Shown in pieces: positions 1 through 7,064 of a stretch of 64,000 nt of DNA (the first letter of the stretch is position 1; each line of letters starts with the position of its first letter). Under the pieces are notes generated by a model. It made no database searches and had not been told where the DNA came from. It was given only the letters and a program-made list of their open reading frames with translations. The DNA is from an uncultured Ruminiclostridium sp. (GTDB taxonomy: Bacteria; Bacillota; Clostridia; Oscillospirales; Acutalibacteraceae). The position numbers and the translations under genes are program-made. Location: assembly GCA_902490005.1 (NCBI GenBank), contig CABUCM010000001.1, positions 62,001 to 126,000 of the forward strand, in the 5' to 3' direction.

Positions 1-468
1 AAAATAAATATCTTTATAATAGGTCAATGGTTTAGCTTCTTCTTTTAGTGAAAAAATTGAATACTTGGAGTTATAAAATTCCTCAATTACGAAACATGCA
101 AGGAAGCCAACAAGCACGGACAGGCACTTTTTTTGCGTAATTAAATAACTTAAAACAATGGTATAAAATTTATTGTTTTTTTTGCTTTTTAAAACGTTTA
201 TTGCTTCATCTGCCAATCCAATTTCTACCCCAATATTTGATGATTCAATAGTTTTATTATCGCTAAGCCCAATCATATAATCACTGGTTACATGGAAATA
301 GTTGCAAATGTCAGTCAGCACCTTTATATCTGGTGATCTGCTCCCATTTTCATAAAAGCTTACACTACCACGGGATATATTTAATTCTTTTGCTAAATCA
401 GATTGAGAAAACCCCCGCTCCTCTCTCAGCTTTTTAAACCTGGTTGCGAAAGTTGACAAGGTATCCAT
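1..468 (-). CDS. XRE-family repressor, C-terminus cut by window edge
   Basis: The frame is open from an ATG at 468 to position 1 with no stop, so the gene is partial (156 codons visible). Residues ~8-62 form a typical XRE/Cro helix-turn-helix: start region MDTLSTFATRFKKLREERG, then FSQSDLAKELNISRGSVSFY and the closing segment VTSDYMIGLS. The remainder has a lysine-rich linker and a moderately hydrophobic segment of unknown function. AGGAGG lies about 8 bases before the ATG. It is divergent from the small phage-like genes starting at 615, the usual layout of an immunity or maintenance repressor facing early genes. It probably binds the shared 469-614 intergenic region; that is inference. Confidence 0.85.
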   Translation of the reverse strand, partial: MDTLSTFATRFKKLREERGFSQSDLAKELNISRGSVSFYENGSRSPDIKVLTDICNYFHVTSDYMIGLSDNKTIESSNIGVEIGLADEAINVLKSKKNNKFYTIVLSYLITQKKCLSVLVGFLACFVIEEFYNSKYSIFSLKEEAKPLTYYKDIYF

Positions 469-489
469 AAAACAAACCTCCTGCATATA

Positions 490-593
490 TTTGTTGAAAG
501 AACATATTTTTGCAGATAATCGTATTGACTGAACAGTGTTGTTGCACTATAATCGAATTGTAACATATAAGCGCAATCAGTTCAACAACAAAT
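490..593 (+). promoter_or_regulatory. Early promoter with candidate XRE operator arms
   Basis: TTGACT (525-530), a 17-base spacer and TATAAT (548-553) form a near-consensus plus-strand promoter for the gene at 615. It is flanked by related inverted arms at 490-503 (TTTGTTGAAAGAAC) and 580-593 (GTTCAACAACAAAT), which would be reasonable operator half-sites for the divergent XRE repressor. The operator assignment is inference. Confidence 0.6.
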
Positions 594-614
594 TTCACAG
601 AGGAGGAAAGTAAA

Positions 615-791
615 ATGACGAACGTTGAAATTAGAAGAGAAGCAGCCGGAGCGGGCGTGAAGCTGTGGCAGATTGCGGACAAGCTGGGAATCACAGACAG
701 CTATTTTTCCCGGAAACTCCGAAAGGAATTTACCAATGAGGAAAAAGACAAAATCCGCGCGATCATTGCGGAATTAGCCAAGGAGGTGTGA
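615..791 (+). CDS. Small helix-turn-helix DNA-binding protein (58 aa)
   Basis: The reading frame ATG 615 to TGA 789-791 follows a strong AGGAGG at 601-606. The product is short and mostly helical. Residues ~16-45 (VKLWQIADKLGITDSYFSRK) look like a helix-turn-helix of the kind seen in phage and ICE early genes, with the recognition helix around TDSYFSRKLR. Its end overlaps the ribosome site of the next gene, so the two are probably translationally coupled. Exact role (Cro-like or activator) cannot be told from sequence. Confidence 0.7.
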   Translation: MTNVEIRREAAGAGVKLWQIADKLGITDSYFSRKLRKEFTNEEKDKIRAIIAELAKEV

Positions 792-793
792 GC

Positions 794-1024
794 ATGGCGC
801 GCATGAGGTTACAAAAAGACGTATTCGCCTACATAAAGGAGAAAGACCCGCAAACAGCGTTAACGCCTCACGCCTTGCGCTGCATGGTGCTTGACGGGAC
901 AATCCCTCATGTGGACGTGGGAAGAAAGAAGCTCATCAATTTGGACGTGCTGGACGAATATCTGGAACACCCGGAACGCTTTCCCGCTCCAGAGGAACCA
1001 GGCAAGATCAGGCCGGTGAGATAG
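794..1024 (+). CDS. Excisionase/MerR-like small DNA-binding protein
   Basis: The product is a 76-residue basic protein. The segment ALRCMVLDGTIPHVDVGRKK followed by LINLDVLDEYL is the winged-helix pattern of excisionase/MerR-like DNA-binding proteins carried by Firmicutes phages and integrative elements. A GTG at 788 is in frame but only one base after AAGGAGG (780-786); the ATG at 794 is spaced seven bases and is preferred. Role in excision or regulation is inferred from family and position; no integrase gene is visible nearby. Confidence 0.65.
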   Translation: MARMRLQKDVFAYIKEKDPQTALTPHALRCMVLDGTIPHVDVGRKKLINLDVLDEYLEHPERFPAPEEPGKIRPVR

Positions 1025-1036
1025 GAGGGAAGCGCC

Positions 1037-1339
1037 TTGACTTTAATCGACTATATCCCGTTCGGCAGATCGAACGCAATTCAGGCAAAGGCATTAGCTA
1101 AAGCGGCGGGCTTTCCAGATGTGAGGACGCTTCAGCAAGCAATCCACAGCCTGAGAGTGCAGGGCGTTTTGATTCTATCCAGCACACAGGAGCCGCAAGG
1201 GTACTTTTTACCGGAACCCGGCGAGGATTACGAGGTATCCAAGTTTTTAAATTCCATGAGATCACGGGTAAGGAAGATCGAAGCCGCAGCAAGGCCAGCG
1301 GAGATTTTCCTGAACGCCGCCGGAAATGGCGGTGATTAA
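1037..1339 (+). CDS. Hypothetical phage-type protein, 100 aa
   Basis: The start is a TTG, supported by AGGAGGG at 1023-1029 and the absence of an ATG near the N-terminus. The first ~65 residues (LAKAAGFPDVRTLQQAIHSL, VQGVLILSSTQEPQGYFLP) resemble a winged-helix fold found in phage proteins just upstream of replication genes. The C-terminal third is charged and helical. The stop TAA touches the ATG of the replication protein at 1340, so they are cotranscribed. No specific function is recognised. Confidence 0.65.
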   Translation: MTLIDYIPFGRSNAIQAKALAKAAGFPDVRTLQQAIHSLRVQGVLILSSTQEPQGYFLPEPGEDYEVSKFLNSMRSRVRKIEAAARPAEIFLNAAGNGGD

Positions 1340-2095
1340 ATGGCGGAGAAAAGAATGTTTTCCAAACAGGTTATTGACAGCGACGCTTTTTCGGATATGC
1401 CTTTAACCGCACAAGCATTATATTTTCATCTTGCCATGCGTGCCGATGATGACGGCTTTGTAAACAGTCCCAAAAGAATACAGCGGGGGATTGGCGCAAG
1501 CAATGATGATTTAAAGCTATTAGCCGCAAAAGGTTTTATCATTCCGTTTGAAACCGGAGTAGTGGTAATTACCCATTGGAAAGTTCACAATTATATCCGA
1601 AAGGATACCTATACCGAAACCGCGTATCAGGACGAAAAAGCCGCATTACAGCTAAAAGATAACAAGGTTTATTTTCTTCCGTCTACGGATTGTATACGAA
1701 CCGTAGACGAGCCGTCAACACAGTATAGATTAGATAAGAATAGATTAGATAAGAATAGTATAGATATCTGCGCGGAGCAATTACATAGCTCCACGCCGGA
1801 AACAGAAGAAGCGCCTTTTATTTTTCTTGTTTTGAATGACAAAAGCAATTTTCCTGTTTATCAGAAACAGGTAAACGAATGGGAAGAATTATACCCGGCT
1901 GTGAATGTAGCGCAAGAACTCCGAAACATGTCAGGCTGGCTTAACTCAAACCCCAAAAAGAGAAAAACTAAAAGCGGGATTCTCCGATTTATAAACGGTT
2001 GGCTCTCAAGGGAACAGGACAGCGGAGGAAGTAAGCAAGCGGACCTGAATCAAAATAGTGCGTTTAAATTATCGGGAGACTATGAAAGTTTGTGA
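1340..2095 (+). CDS. Phage replisome organizer / DnaD-like replication protein
   Basis: This 251-residue protein has the N-terminal winged-helix domain of phage replisome organizers: RMFSKQVIDSDAFSDMPLTA, LYFHLAMRADDDGF and VVVITHWKVHNYI are characteristic. A low-complexity linker with repeated RLDKN lies near residues 129-138, and the C-terminal ~70 residues (WEELYPAVNVAQELRNMSGW ... FINGWLSRE) match the tail found in these initiators. Such proteins bind the element's origin and recruit the helicase loader. The adjoining DnaC-like gene fits this. The product probably acts in element replication. Confidence 0.85.
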   Translation: MAEKRMFSKQVIDSDAFSDMPLTAQALYFHLAMRADDDGFVNSPKRIQRGIGASNDDLKLLAAKGFIIPFETGVVVITHWKVHNYIRKDTYTETAYQDEKAALQLKDNKVYFLPSTDCIRTVDEPSTQYRLDKNRLDKNSIDICAEQLHSSTPETEEAPFIFLVLNDKSNFPVYQKQVNEWEELYPAVNVAQELRNMSGWLNSNPKKRKTKSGILRFINGWLSREQDSGGSKQADLNQNSAFKLSGDYESL

Positions 2096-2103
2096 GGTGT
2101 GAT

Positions 2104-2979
2104 ATGGATATTTACGAGGAATATCAAGAGAAGCACAATCAGTTTGAAAAATTTAAAAGATACGTGGACGAATACAATAAAAATCCGCTGGTTCATGAAA
2201 CCTACCTAAACGAAGACGGTGTACGGTACTGTAAAAACTGCAATTCGCCAATCCCAAAAGCCTCTTTTGATATTGGCGGGCATCGTTTACCGCTTACTAA
2301 ACCATGCAATTGCAGGGATAAATACATAAAAGCGGAAAATGAAATTGAGACAATGAAGCGGGAATTTCGGGAGATTAATTATCTAAAAACTGAATGTTTT
2401 CCGCAGACCGCAATGTACGACTATATCTTCCCCAATAGTACGGGTGACGAGCAGAACATGAAAATCATGAGAAGGTACGCCGAAAAATGGGATAGTGTTT
2501 CCGCTAATAACATTGGTTTGCTGTTATGGGGAGATGTTGGAACTGGCAAAACTTACGCCGCCGCCTGTATTGCAAATCACTTAATTTTAGAGCACCGCTC
2601 TAAAGTGAAAATGACGAACTTTGCCGCCATTTTAAACGATCTTATGAATGTGAAAGTTGTGAAGAACGAATATATCGACAGCTTATGCAAATATGACCTT
2701 TTAATTATTGATGATCTGGGAATTGAACGAAATACCAGCTTTGCCACCGAGCAGGTTTTTAATGTGATTGATAAGAGGTATCAAACTAAAAAGCCGCTGA
2801 TCGTGACCACAAATCTAACCTTGGATTTTATCAAAAATCCGCAGAATGTAGAGTATGCGAGGATTTATGATAGAATCCGGGAAATGTGTACACCTATCCA
2901 GTTTAAAGGGGAGAATATGAGGACAAAAGCAGCAAAAGGAAAACTTGAGATTGTAAAATCTTTTTTAGAGGAAGATTGA
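2104..2979 (+). CDS. DnaC/IstB-like helicase loader ATPase
   Basis: An AAA+ ATPase of about 291 residues. Walker A is GDVGTGKT and Walker B is LLIIDDLG; sensor-1 is the region IVTTNLT and the arginine-rich C-terminal part is RIYDRIREMC. The N-terminal ~80 residues hold a Cys cluster (CKNCNSP and PCNCRD) that could be a zinc-binding element. Proteins of this kind load replicative helicase in phages and plasmids. GTG at 2092 is in frame, but ATG 2104 has GAGGTG just upstream and is preferred. The gene follows the replisome organizer almost without a gap. Confidence 0.85.
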   Translation: MDIYEEYQEKHNQFEKFKRYVDEYNKNPLVHETYLNEDGVRYCKNCNSPIPKASFDIGGHRLPLTKPCNCRDKYIKAENEIETMKREFREINYLKTECFPQTAMYDYIFPNSTGDEQNMKIMRRYAEKWDSVSANNIGLLLWGDVGTGKTYAAACIANHLILEHRSKVKMTNFAAILNDLMNVKVVKNEYIDSLCKYDLLIIDDLGIERNTSFATEQVFNVIDKRYQTKKPLIVTTNLTLDFIKNPQNVEYARIYDRIREMCTPIQFKGENMRTKAAKGKLEIVKSFLEED

Positions 2980-2994
2980 TCGAGAAAATAAAAA

Positions 2995-3058
2995 AGCCGC
3001 CCCAAAACAGGACGGCCCCTAAAAGCTGATTATATTATAGGCGAAACAGGGGGCGGCT
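2995..3058 (+). promoter_or_regulatory. Inverted repeat covering the ribosome site of the sigma-like gene
   Basis: AGCCGCCCC at 2995-3003 is the exact complement of GGGGCGGCT at 3050-3058. The right arm includes the Shine-Dalgarno-like AGGGGGCGG of the gene starting at 3063. A TATATTATAG sequence at 3029-3038 could be a -10 element in the loop. Readthrough transcripts would therefore fold over the ribosome site, while transcripts beginning inside the loop would not. The regulatory meaning is inference. Confidence 0.45.
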
Positions 3059-3062
3059 GTCA

Positions 3063-3917
3063 ATGGCAGAACAAAGAGCGGACAAAGAGAAAACGGCATT
3101 TTGCCAGACAAACGAGGAATTAGCTGTACAGGCCCAGGCGGGAGACAAGGGCGCAATCTCACAGCTGTGGAACCAAACAAGGGGAATTATTTTTATGATT
3201 CTAGCCCGATACTATAACCGGAATCCTGAACGGTTTACCCGGTGCGGCGTAACAATGGACGATTTAGAGCAGGAGGGCTTCTTTGCCGTCCTGGAGGCCG
3301 TGGAAGCCTTTAATTCCGCTAAGGGGTGGAAATTTACTTCCTGGCTCAACTACCCGCTCCAGAACCATGTAAACGCCGTTTTAGGCACCAGGAGCGGGCA
3401 GGTAAAGCATATCCCCTTGAATGAGTGTTCCAGCCTGGACGAGTCGATCAGCCAGGAAAGCGACGATATGACCCTGGGGGACAGCGTGGAAGATCAAACA
3501 GCCCTGGAGGCTTTCCAAGACGCGGAGGACAGGACATACAACAGCCAGTTTCATGATACCTTGGAGGTGTGCTTGTCGTTCCTTGAAAAACCAATGGAGC
3601 GGGCTGTCCGGGGCCAATACTATGAGAATAAATCTTTGAAAGAAGTTGGCCGGGAGCTGGGCGTAAGCTATCAATATGCTAGAGACCTGAAGAACAAAGG
3701 GCTAAGAAAGCTCAGAGGCGGGAAAGCAAGGCGGCTGCTTATGGAATACGCCGACGAGATCATCAGCGGCGGGGCTTGCCGCGGCACTGGCTTCCAGTCG
3801 TGGAGCAGTTATGGAAGCGTGGAGGAAACCACTGTGGAATATTTGGAGCGGTTAGGCATCTGTACAATGCTAAAAAGTCCAATAAAACCGGAGATTGTGG
3901 AGGCCCTAAAAAGATAA
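3063..3917 (+). CDS. Sigma-70-family RNA polymerase sigma-like factor of the element
   Basis: A 284-residue sigma-70-type protein. Region 2 is visible at about residues 25-105 (MDDLEQEGFFAVLEAVEAFN, WKFTSWLNYPLQNHV) and region 4 at about 180-220, where SLKEVGRELGVSYQYARDLK is the helix-turn-helix. The ~65-residue C-terminal tail after region 4 is not part of the usual fold. Factors like this occur in phage and ICE replication modules and probably direct late or transfer genes of the element; the target promoters are not identified here. It follows a GC-rich inverted repeat that may control its translation. Confidence 0.8.
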   Translation: MAEQRADKEKTAFCQTNEELAVQAQAGDKGAISQLWNQTRGIIFMILARYYNRNPERFTRCGVTMDDLEQEGFFAVLEAVEAFNSAKGWKFTSWLNYPLQNHVNAVLGTRSGQVKHIPLNECSSLDESISQESDDMTLGDSVEDQTALEAFQDAEDRTYNSQFHDTLEVCLSFLEKPMERAVRGQYYENKSLKEVGRELGVSYQYARDLKNKGLRKLRGGKARRLLMEYADEIISGGACRGTGFQSWSSYGSVEETTVEYLERLGICTMLKSPIKPEIVEALKR

Positions 3918-3932
3918 GATTTTGGTAAGGCT

Positions 3933-4006
3933 AAAGGTTTTCTAAGGCTCCCCCCCTTACCGCTGCAATACTCTAGTGCCGCAAGGGAACGGCGGGGGTA
4001 ACCTTT
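3933..4006. terminator. Possible hairpin between convergent gene blocks
   Basis: AAAGGTT (3933-3939) pairs with AACCTTT (4000-4006), and inside this a C-run (about 3950-3957) faces a G-run (3994-3998). The structure lies between the stop of the sigma-like gene and the end of the convergent minus-strand block. A T-run exists only on the right arm (CCTTTTCC), so its efficiency as a terminator is uncertain. Confidence 0.4.
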
Positions 4007-4060
4007 TCCAACTCCGGCGCAAATCCCAATAAACGGGGAAAAGCTGAGATTTCTCCCGGC

Positions 4061-4321
4061 CTAGGCTATATGTGATTTCTTTTGTTGGTTTTTCCATGCA
4101 AAAAACTCAATGAGTTCGATTACATCGTCGCGATCCGATGGAGAAAGCGCGGTTATTTCTTCTATTAATCCCCAATCATTACGCACTTTTTCGGAATATT
4201 GATACGGCTCATTATTTGATTCCATAAATTCAATTAATCTTTGGTTTGGCTGTTTTCCTACATGGGCGCAATATTCCCGGTATTCTGAAATCCGATAAGG
4301 CGCTTTTATACTTTCATTCAT
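4061..4321 (-). CDS. Unknown small acidic protein (86 aa)
   Basis: The reading frame extends to 4342, but the ATG at 4321 has GAGG nine bases upstream and is preferred. The product begins MNESIKAPYRISEY and is rich in acidic and aromatic residues; it may be all-helical. It overlaps the end of the gene at 4314-4682 by eight bases, so the two are coupled. It is the last gene of a six-gene minus-strand block in the mobile element. No family is recognised; phage-type accessory or host-takeover functions are possible but unsupported. Confidence 0.65.
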   Translation of the reverse strand: MNESIKAPYRISEYREYCAHVGKQPNQRLIEFMESNNEPYQYSEKVRNDWGLIEEITALSPSDRDDVIELIEFFAWKNQQKKSHIA

Positions 4322-4682
4322 GGCAGTATTCCTCACGTTCATAATTTAATAAAGAAACAGCAATACGAAAACCGTAGATAAAACCCTGGTACTCATGTTC
4401 CACTGCCGCACTATAAAATTCGTCCTCGATGTATTCCATAAAGTTTTTTCTGCCTACTTCTGCAATCAGCCGGCTGGTAAGATTCCGATCTGCCTTATCT
4501 ACCTGGGGACGATTGGAATAGTCCTGCGACTGTTGAAACCAAATAAATAGATCTTCTAAATTGAAGTTCACCGGCTCCGCTTGACGGATAAGTTTTTTTA
4601 TAGTATCCTTAATATGTAAAATTTCTTGTGCACTTGTGACGCTGGCGGGCATTGCAGGTGCTTTTTCTTTTATCTGGCGCAT
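4314..4682 (-). CDS. Unknown DUF-like element protein (122 aa)
   Basis: The start ATG at 4682 is preceded by AAGGAGG with good spacing. The C-terminal half (FMEYIEDEFYSAAVEHEYQG, FIYGFRIAVSLLNYE) resembles the helical proteins with an ExxEYxGFxxGFR-like pattern that are frequent in Firmicutes phages and ICEs and are often annotated only as DUF6809 or hypothetical; I am not sure of the family. It overlaps both neighbours by a few bases, showing one transcription unit. Confidence 0.65.
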   Translation of the reverse strand: MRQIKEKAPAMPASVTSAQEILHIKDTIKKLIRQAEPVNFNLEDLFIWFQQSQDYSNRPQVDKADRNLTSRLIAEVGRKNFMEYIEDEFYSAAVEHEYQGFIYGFRIAVSLLNYEREEYCHE

Positions 4683-4864
4683 GGTTTATTCCTCCTTGTT
4701 TTTACTGATTCCCGGCCTTTTAGATAGCCGAATTTGAAAGCGTTGTAGATTGCCTGGTAAAAATCGCCGCTTCCGTTCTTCAATTCCAGAAGCTGGTTTC
4801 CGGTCAGTTCATACTCCGGCTTGATCTTAACCGCTTTGATCTGTTCGCTGATTGGCTTGTACAT
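4670..4864 (-). CDS. Unknown small element protein (64 aa)
   Basis: ATG at 4864 follows AAAGGAGA at a suitable distance. The product is basic. The segment DFYQAIYNAFKFGYLKGRES resembles helical regions of phage-encoded DUF proteins. It overlaps the next gene by 13 bases. No function can be assigned. Confidence 0.6.
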   Translation of the reverse strand: MYKPISEQIKAVKIKPEYELTGNQLLELKNGSGDFYQAIYNAFKFGYLKGRESVKTRRNKPCAR

Positions 4865-4925
4865 GTGGATTCTCCTTTATCCTTGGGTACCAAAACGGTA
4901 GTAGAGATATTAACCTTTTTTATGT

Positions 4926-5168
4926 TCACGGTTTCTCACACTTTTGGCGCTGCCATTTAAGGGCAGTTTCAAGCGATTCCGGGGGCTTTCCGTGCTCCCT
5001 GGTGTAATTGTCTGCTGCGTTTCTTGCAGCGGCTTTCTGCCACTTTCTATCGCTCATTTGTGGGATACCCACCAGGGGAACCACAGTCCCCGCCTTTGAT
5101 GTGATGTACCCGTCCACGGGATAATACTTGCCGCCCGCTTCATAGATTTCCTTTGCTTTCTGGCTCAT
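4926..5168 (-). CDS. Unknown element protein (80 aa)
   Basis: The start ATG at 5168 has AAGGAGG about 11 bases upstream. The N-terminal part (EAGGKYYPVDGYITSKAGTV) suggests a small beta-rich fold and the C-terminal part is helical and basic (KWQKAAARNAADNYTREHG). It overlaps the upstream gene by four bases (ATGA-type coupling) and belongs to the same minus-strand operon. Not recognised. Confidence 0.6.
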   Translation of the reverse strand: MSQKAKEIYEAGGKYYPVDGYITSKAGTVVPLVGIPQMSDRKWQKAAARNAADNYTREHGKPPESLETALKWQRQKCEKP

Positions 5169-5434
5169 GCGATTGAAAACCTCCTTGTAACGGCATGCCG
5201 TGTAAACGCCTTGTAAAGATCGCCGTGCTGTTCCTTGAACGAGGACAAGTCAAAGCGGTTGCTTTCTACAGCCTGGAACCGGATAATAAAATCGTCTAAG
5301 CGTTCCTCCTGGCGGTCGCCCATGTGCCGCTTGACCCGCTCCGCCAAATGCGCCTTTCTCTTTTCAAGCTGGTTTATTTGCTGGTTGATTTCCTGATACT
5401 CCGCGATTACTTTTTTAAGCTCCGATTTTTTCAT
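5165..5434 (-). CDS. Coiled-coil element protein (~89 aa)
   Basis: The frame opens at 5443, but AAAGGA directly abuts that ATG; the internal ATG at 5434 is better spaced. Residues ~5-45 (IAEYQEINQQINQLEKRKAH) form a clear coiled coil, followed by FIIRFQAVESNRFDLSSFKE, a pattern seen in small phage proteins of unknown role. It overlaps both neighbours. It might oligomerise or act as an adaptor; nothing more specific is supported. Confidence 0.6.
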   Translation of the reverse strand: MKKSELKKVIAEYQEINQQINQLEKRKAHLAERVKRHMGDRQEERLDDFIIRFQAVESNRFDLSSFKEQHGDLYKAFTRHAVTRRFSIA

Positions 5435-5609
5435 TCCACTCATTCCTTTCCGACATATCGGTGATTACGTCGCCTAAATGGTCATACAGGGTTTCCAGTT
5501 CTTCAATGGATTCCGTTGTCAGCCCGTCGTCCAGGATAAGCCCCAGCGCTGAATTGACTAACAGAATCGTTGCGGCGCTGTCCGCTGAGATTTTAACTTC
5601 CCGCTTCAT
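5415..5609 (-). CDS. First gene of the minus-strand block, unknown (64 aa)
   Basis: The frame is open to 5660, but AAAGGAGATG is placed to serve the ATG at 5609, giving MKREVKISADSAATILLVNS. The protein is acidic and predicted helical. As the first gene of the leftward operon it lies directly beside the repeated leader at 5646-5780. Not recognised. Confidence 0.6.
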   Translation of the reverse strand: MKREVKISADSAATILLVNSALGLILDDGLTTESIEELETLYDHLGDVITDMSERNEWNEKIGA

Positions 5610-5645
5610 GTGTTCATCTCCTTTCAGCTTTACGGGTGAGCCCCG

Positions 5646-5780
5646 GCAGGCTTTAAGCATCTAGGTCACCGACCGTCTCAATCTCTCTTATCCTGCTTCC
5701 CGGTGTCACGTTGCGTTCTTGCTTTCCCTTTCGGTATTCCCGTCCGCTTTCGCTCTCCCTTGACTGTGATTATATTATAC
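5646..5780. repeat. Leader repeat copy A (~130 bp, imperfect)
   Basis: This stretch aligns by eye with 6602-6735. Shared blocks in order: GGCTTTAAG, CTTATCC, TTCCCGG, TTCTTGCTTT, CCCGTC-GCTTTC and TTGTGATTATATT-like ends. The strand is pyrimidine-rich. Copy A lies between the leftward gene block (start 5609) and the first RHH gene (5938). Confidence 0.6.
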
Positions 5781-5879
5781 ATTGTACAATGTATTTTGTC
5801 TATTGACATCTATCATAATCTTATACAATGTATATTGTTTATTTTGTACATTGTATAATGTGCGGTATTGTGCTATAAT
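5778..5879 (+). promoter_or_regulatory. Promoter and palindromic operators of RHH gene 1
   Basis: A perfect 16 bp palindrome, TACATTGTACAATGTA, is at 5778-5793. Its half-site recurs as ACAATGTA (5825-5832) and TACATTGT (5847-5854). The promoter TTGTAT (5851-5856), 17 bases, TATAAT (5874-5879) overlaps the last half-site. The arrangement suggests autorepression by the downstream ribbon-helix-helix protein. Confidence 0.65.
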
Positions 5880-5937
5880 GGTTATGCTGGAAAAGGTGGG
5901 CACATATTTAAGCCCCTAACATTAAAGGAGGTGGAGT

Positions 5938-6159
5938 ATGGCAGAGAGGAAGCCCAGCACTTATGCGGGTTATACAGAAGCCCGGAAAGAAGCAAATGCA
6001 AGGTATGAAGCAAAGACAGTTGAGCGGATTTCCTTAGTCCTACCCAAAGGGAAAAAGGCAATCATCAAAGCCCACGCCGAGAACACAAACGAAAGTGTAA
6101 ACAGTTTTATCAACCGTGCCATCGATGAAACAATGGAGCGGGACGAAGCGGGGAAATAA
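5938..6159 (+). CDS. Ribbon-helix-helix (Arc/MetJ-like) repressor 1
   Basis: A 73-residue protein with AGGAGG nearby. The strand segment VERISLVLPKGKKAI followed by HAENTNESVNSFINRAIDET is the ribbon-helix-helix pattern. The N-terminal EARKEANARYE and the C-terminal IDETMER are shared with the second RHH protein at 6855, so the two are paralogs. No partner gene follows within 690 bases, unlike copy 2. It probably represses its own promoter through the TACATTGTA-type sites just upstream; this follows from position and family, not from experiment. Confidence 0.8.
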   Translation: MAERKPSTYAGYTEARKEANARYEAKTVERISLVLPKGKKAIIKAHAENTNESVNSFINRAIDETMERDEAGK

Positions 6160-6179
6160 CCCGCTTTTTATTTTTGTGC

Positions 6180-6492
6180 CCTACAAGGCGATTTAAGGCG
6201 TTTTTTCTTTTAGATGTGAAATTACCCTCTGAGGGAATAAAAGCATCTGTATCGCCCTTGTAGGCTAAAAGAACGCATGTTCCGCAATCGTTTGTTTGTG
6301 AAGATTGCTTTTAAGGGTAGTTTTGAGCTTTTCCCGCTTCCCCTTGGGGGGTAAAGGGGGGTATAACCTATACTATCCTAATCTAATCTATACTGTGGAT
6401 ACCACTGGTATACCGAACTAGACACCAAATGACAACCATCGGTATCCATTTTGGGGAACTCCCCGCAGGTTTTGTTATCGGTGGAACCTGCG
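6180..6492. other. Structured non-coding segment between the two RHH genes
   Basis: The 695 bases between 6159 and 6855 carry no supported gene but several strong pairings. CCTACAAGGCGAT (6180-6192) pairs with ATCGCCCTTGTAGG (6251-6264, one bulge); inside it AGATG (6212-6216) pairs with CATCT (6244-6248), and CCCT/AGGG forms an apical hairpin (6225-6235). Further right, CGCAGGTT (6464-6471) pairs with AACCTGCG (6485-6492). It could be a small RNA, an origin or a transfer site; which one is not decided by the sequence. Confidence 0.45.
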
Positions 6493-6601
6493 AACCCCGG
6501 AAGCGTCTATCGGCCAAGACCTACAGCGGATTTTGTGGCTAAATTCTAACCCCGTCTTGTCATGGCTGGCGGTGAACCGTTCCAAGGTCTAACCAAGAGC
6601 C

Positions 6602-6735
6602 GGGCGGCTTTAAGTTTATCTCGCTCATTGCTTTTCTTATCCATTCCCGGCCTTACGCTGCCTTCTTGCTTTCAGCTTTCGCTTACTCCCGTCTGCTTTC
6701 TCTTGATTTCCTCGACCTTGTGATTATATTGTAAC
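6602..6735. repeat. Leader repeat copy B (~130 bp, imperfect)
   Basis: This is the second copy of the pyrimidine-rich leader seen at 5646-5780, again placed just before a ribbon-helix-helix gene and again ending in TGTGATTATATT. Copy B has no leftward gene block beside it, only non-coding sequence, which suggests a duplicated regulatory cassette. Confidence 0.6.
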
Positions 6736-6816
6736 ACGGTAAACCGTACAAATCAATTGATATAATTGACAAGGTTTACCGTACATATTTGTGTAAAATT
6801 ACACTGTTTACCATGT
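6736..6816 (+). promoter_or_regulatory. Operator array of RHH gene 2
   Basis: ACGGTAAACCGT (6736-6747), AAGGTTTACCGT (6771-6782) and a weaker TGTTTACCATG (about 6805-6815) are three copies of one motif with core GGTwwACC. TATAAT at 6829-6834 is a plausible -10; no good -35 is seen. The motif differs completely from that of RHH gene 1, so the two regulators probably act independently. Confidence 0.55.
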
Positions 6817-6854
6817 CTTTGTTGTGGTATAATAACATTGGGGAGGTGTAAACT

Positions 6855-7064
6855 ATGCCATTATCAGAAGCAAGGAAAAAAGCAAATGCCAAATGGGATA
6901 AGGAAAATATGGCAACTTTAGCTTGTAAGGTTAGGAAAGAGGAAGCAGAAGCTTTTAAGGAATATGCAAAAGAGCAGGGTAAAACCGCCAACACTGTGCT
7001 AAAAGAGTATGTTTTTCAGTGTATCGATGAAAAGATGGAACGGGGCGAAAGGGAGGAGATCTGA
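6855..7064 (+). CDS. Ribbon-helix-helix repressor 2
   Basis: A 69-residue protein preceded by GGGGAGGTG. Like its paralog at 5938 it starts with an EARKKANAKWD segment, has a basic strand (MATLACKVRKEEAEAFKEYA) and a helix pair ending IDEKMER. The gene ends at 7064 and the next one starts at 7065, so it is the first gene of an operon that continues to 8643. By family it should be the antitoxin-like or autoregulatory member of the cassette, binding the GGTwwACC sites upstream. Confidence 0.8.
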   Translation: MPLSEARKKANAKWDKENMATLACKVRKEEAEAFKEYAKEQGKTANTVLKEYVFQCIDEKMERGEREEI

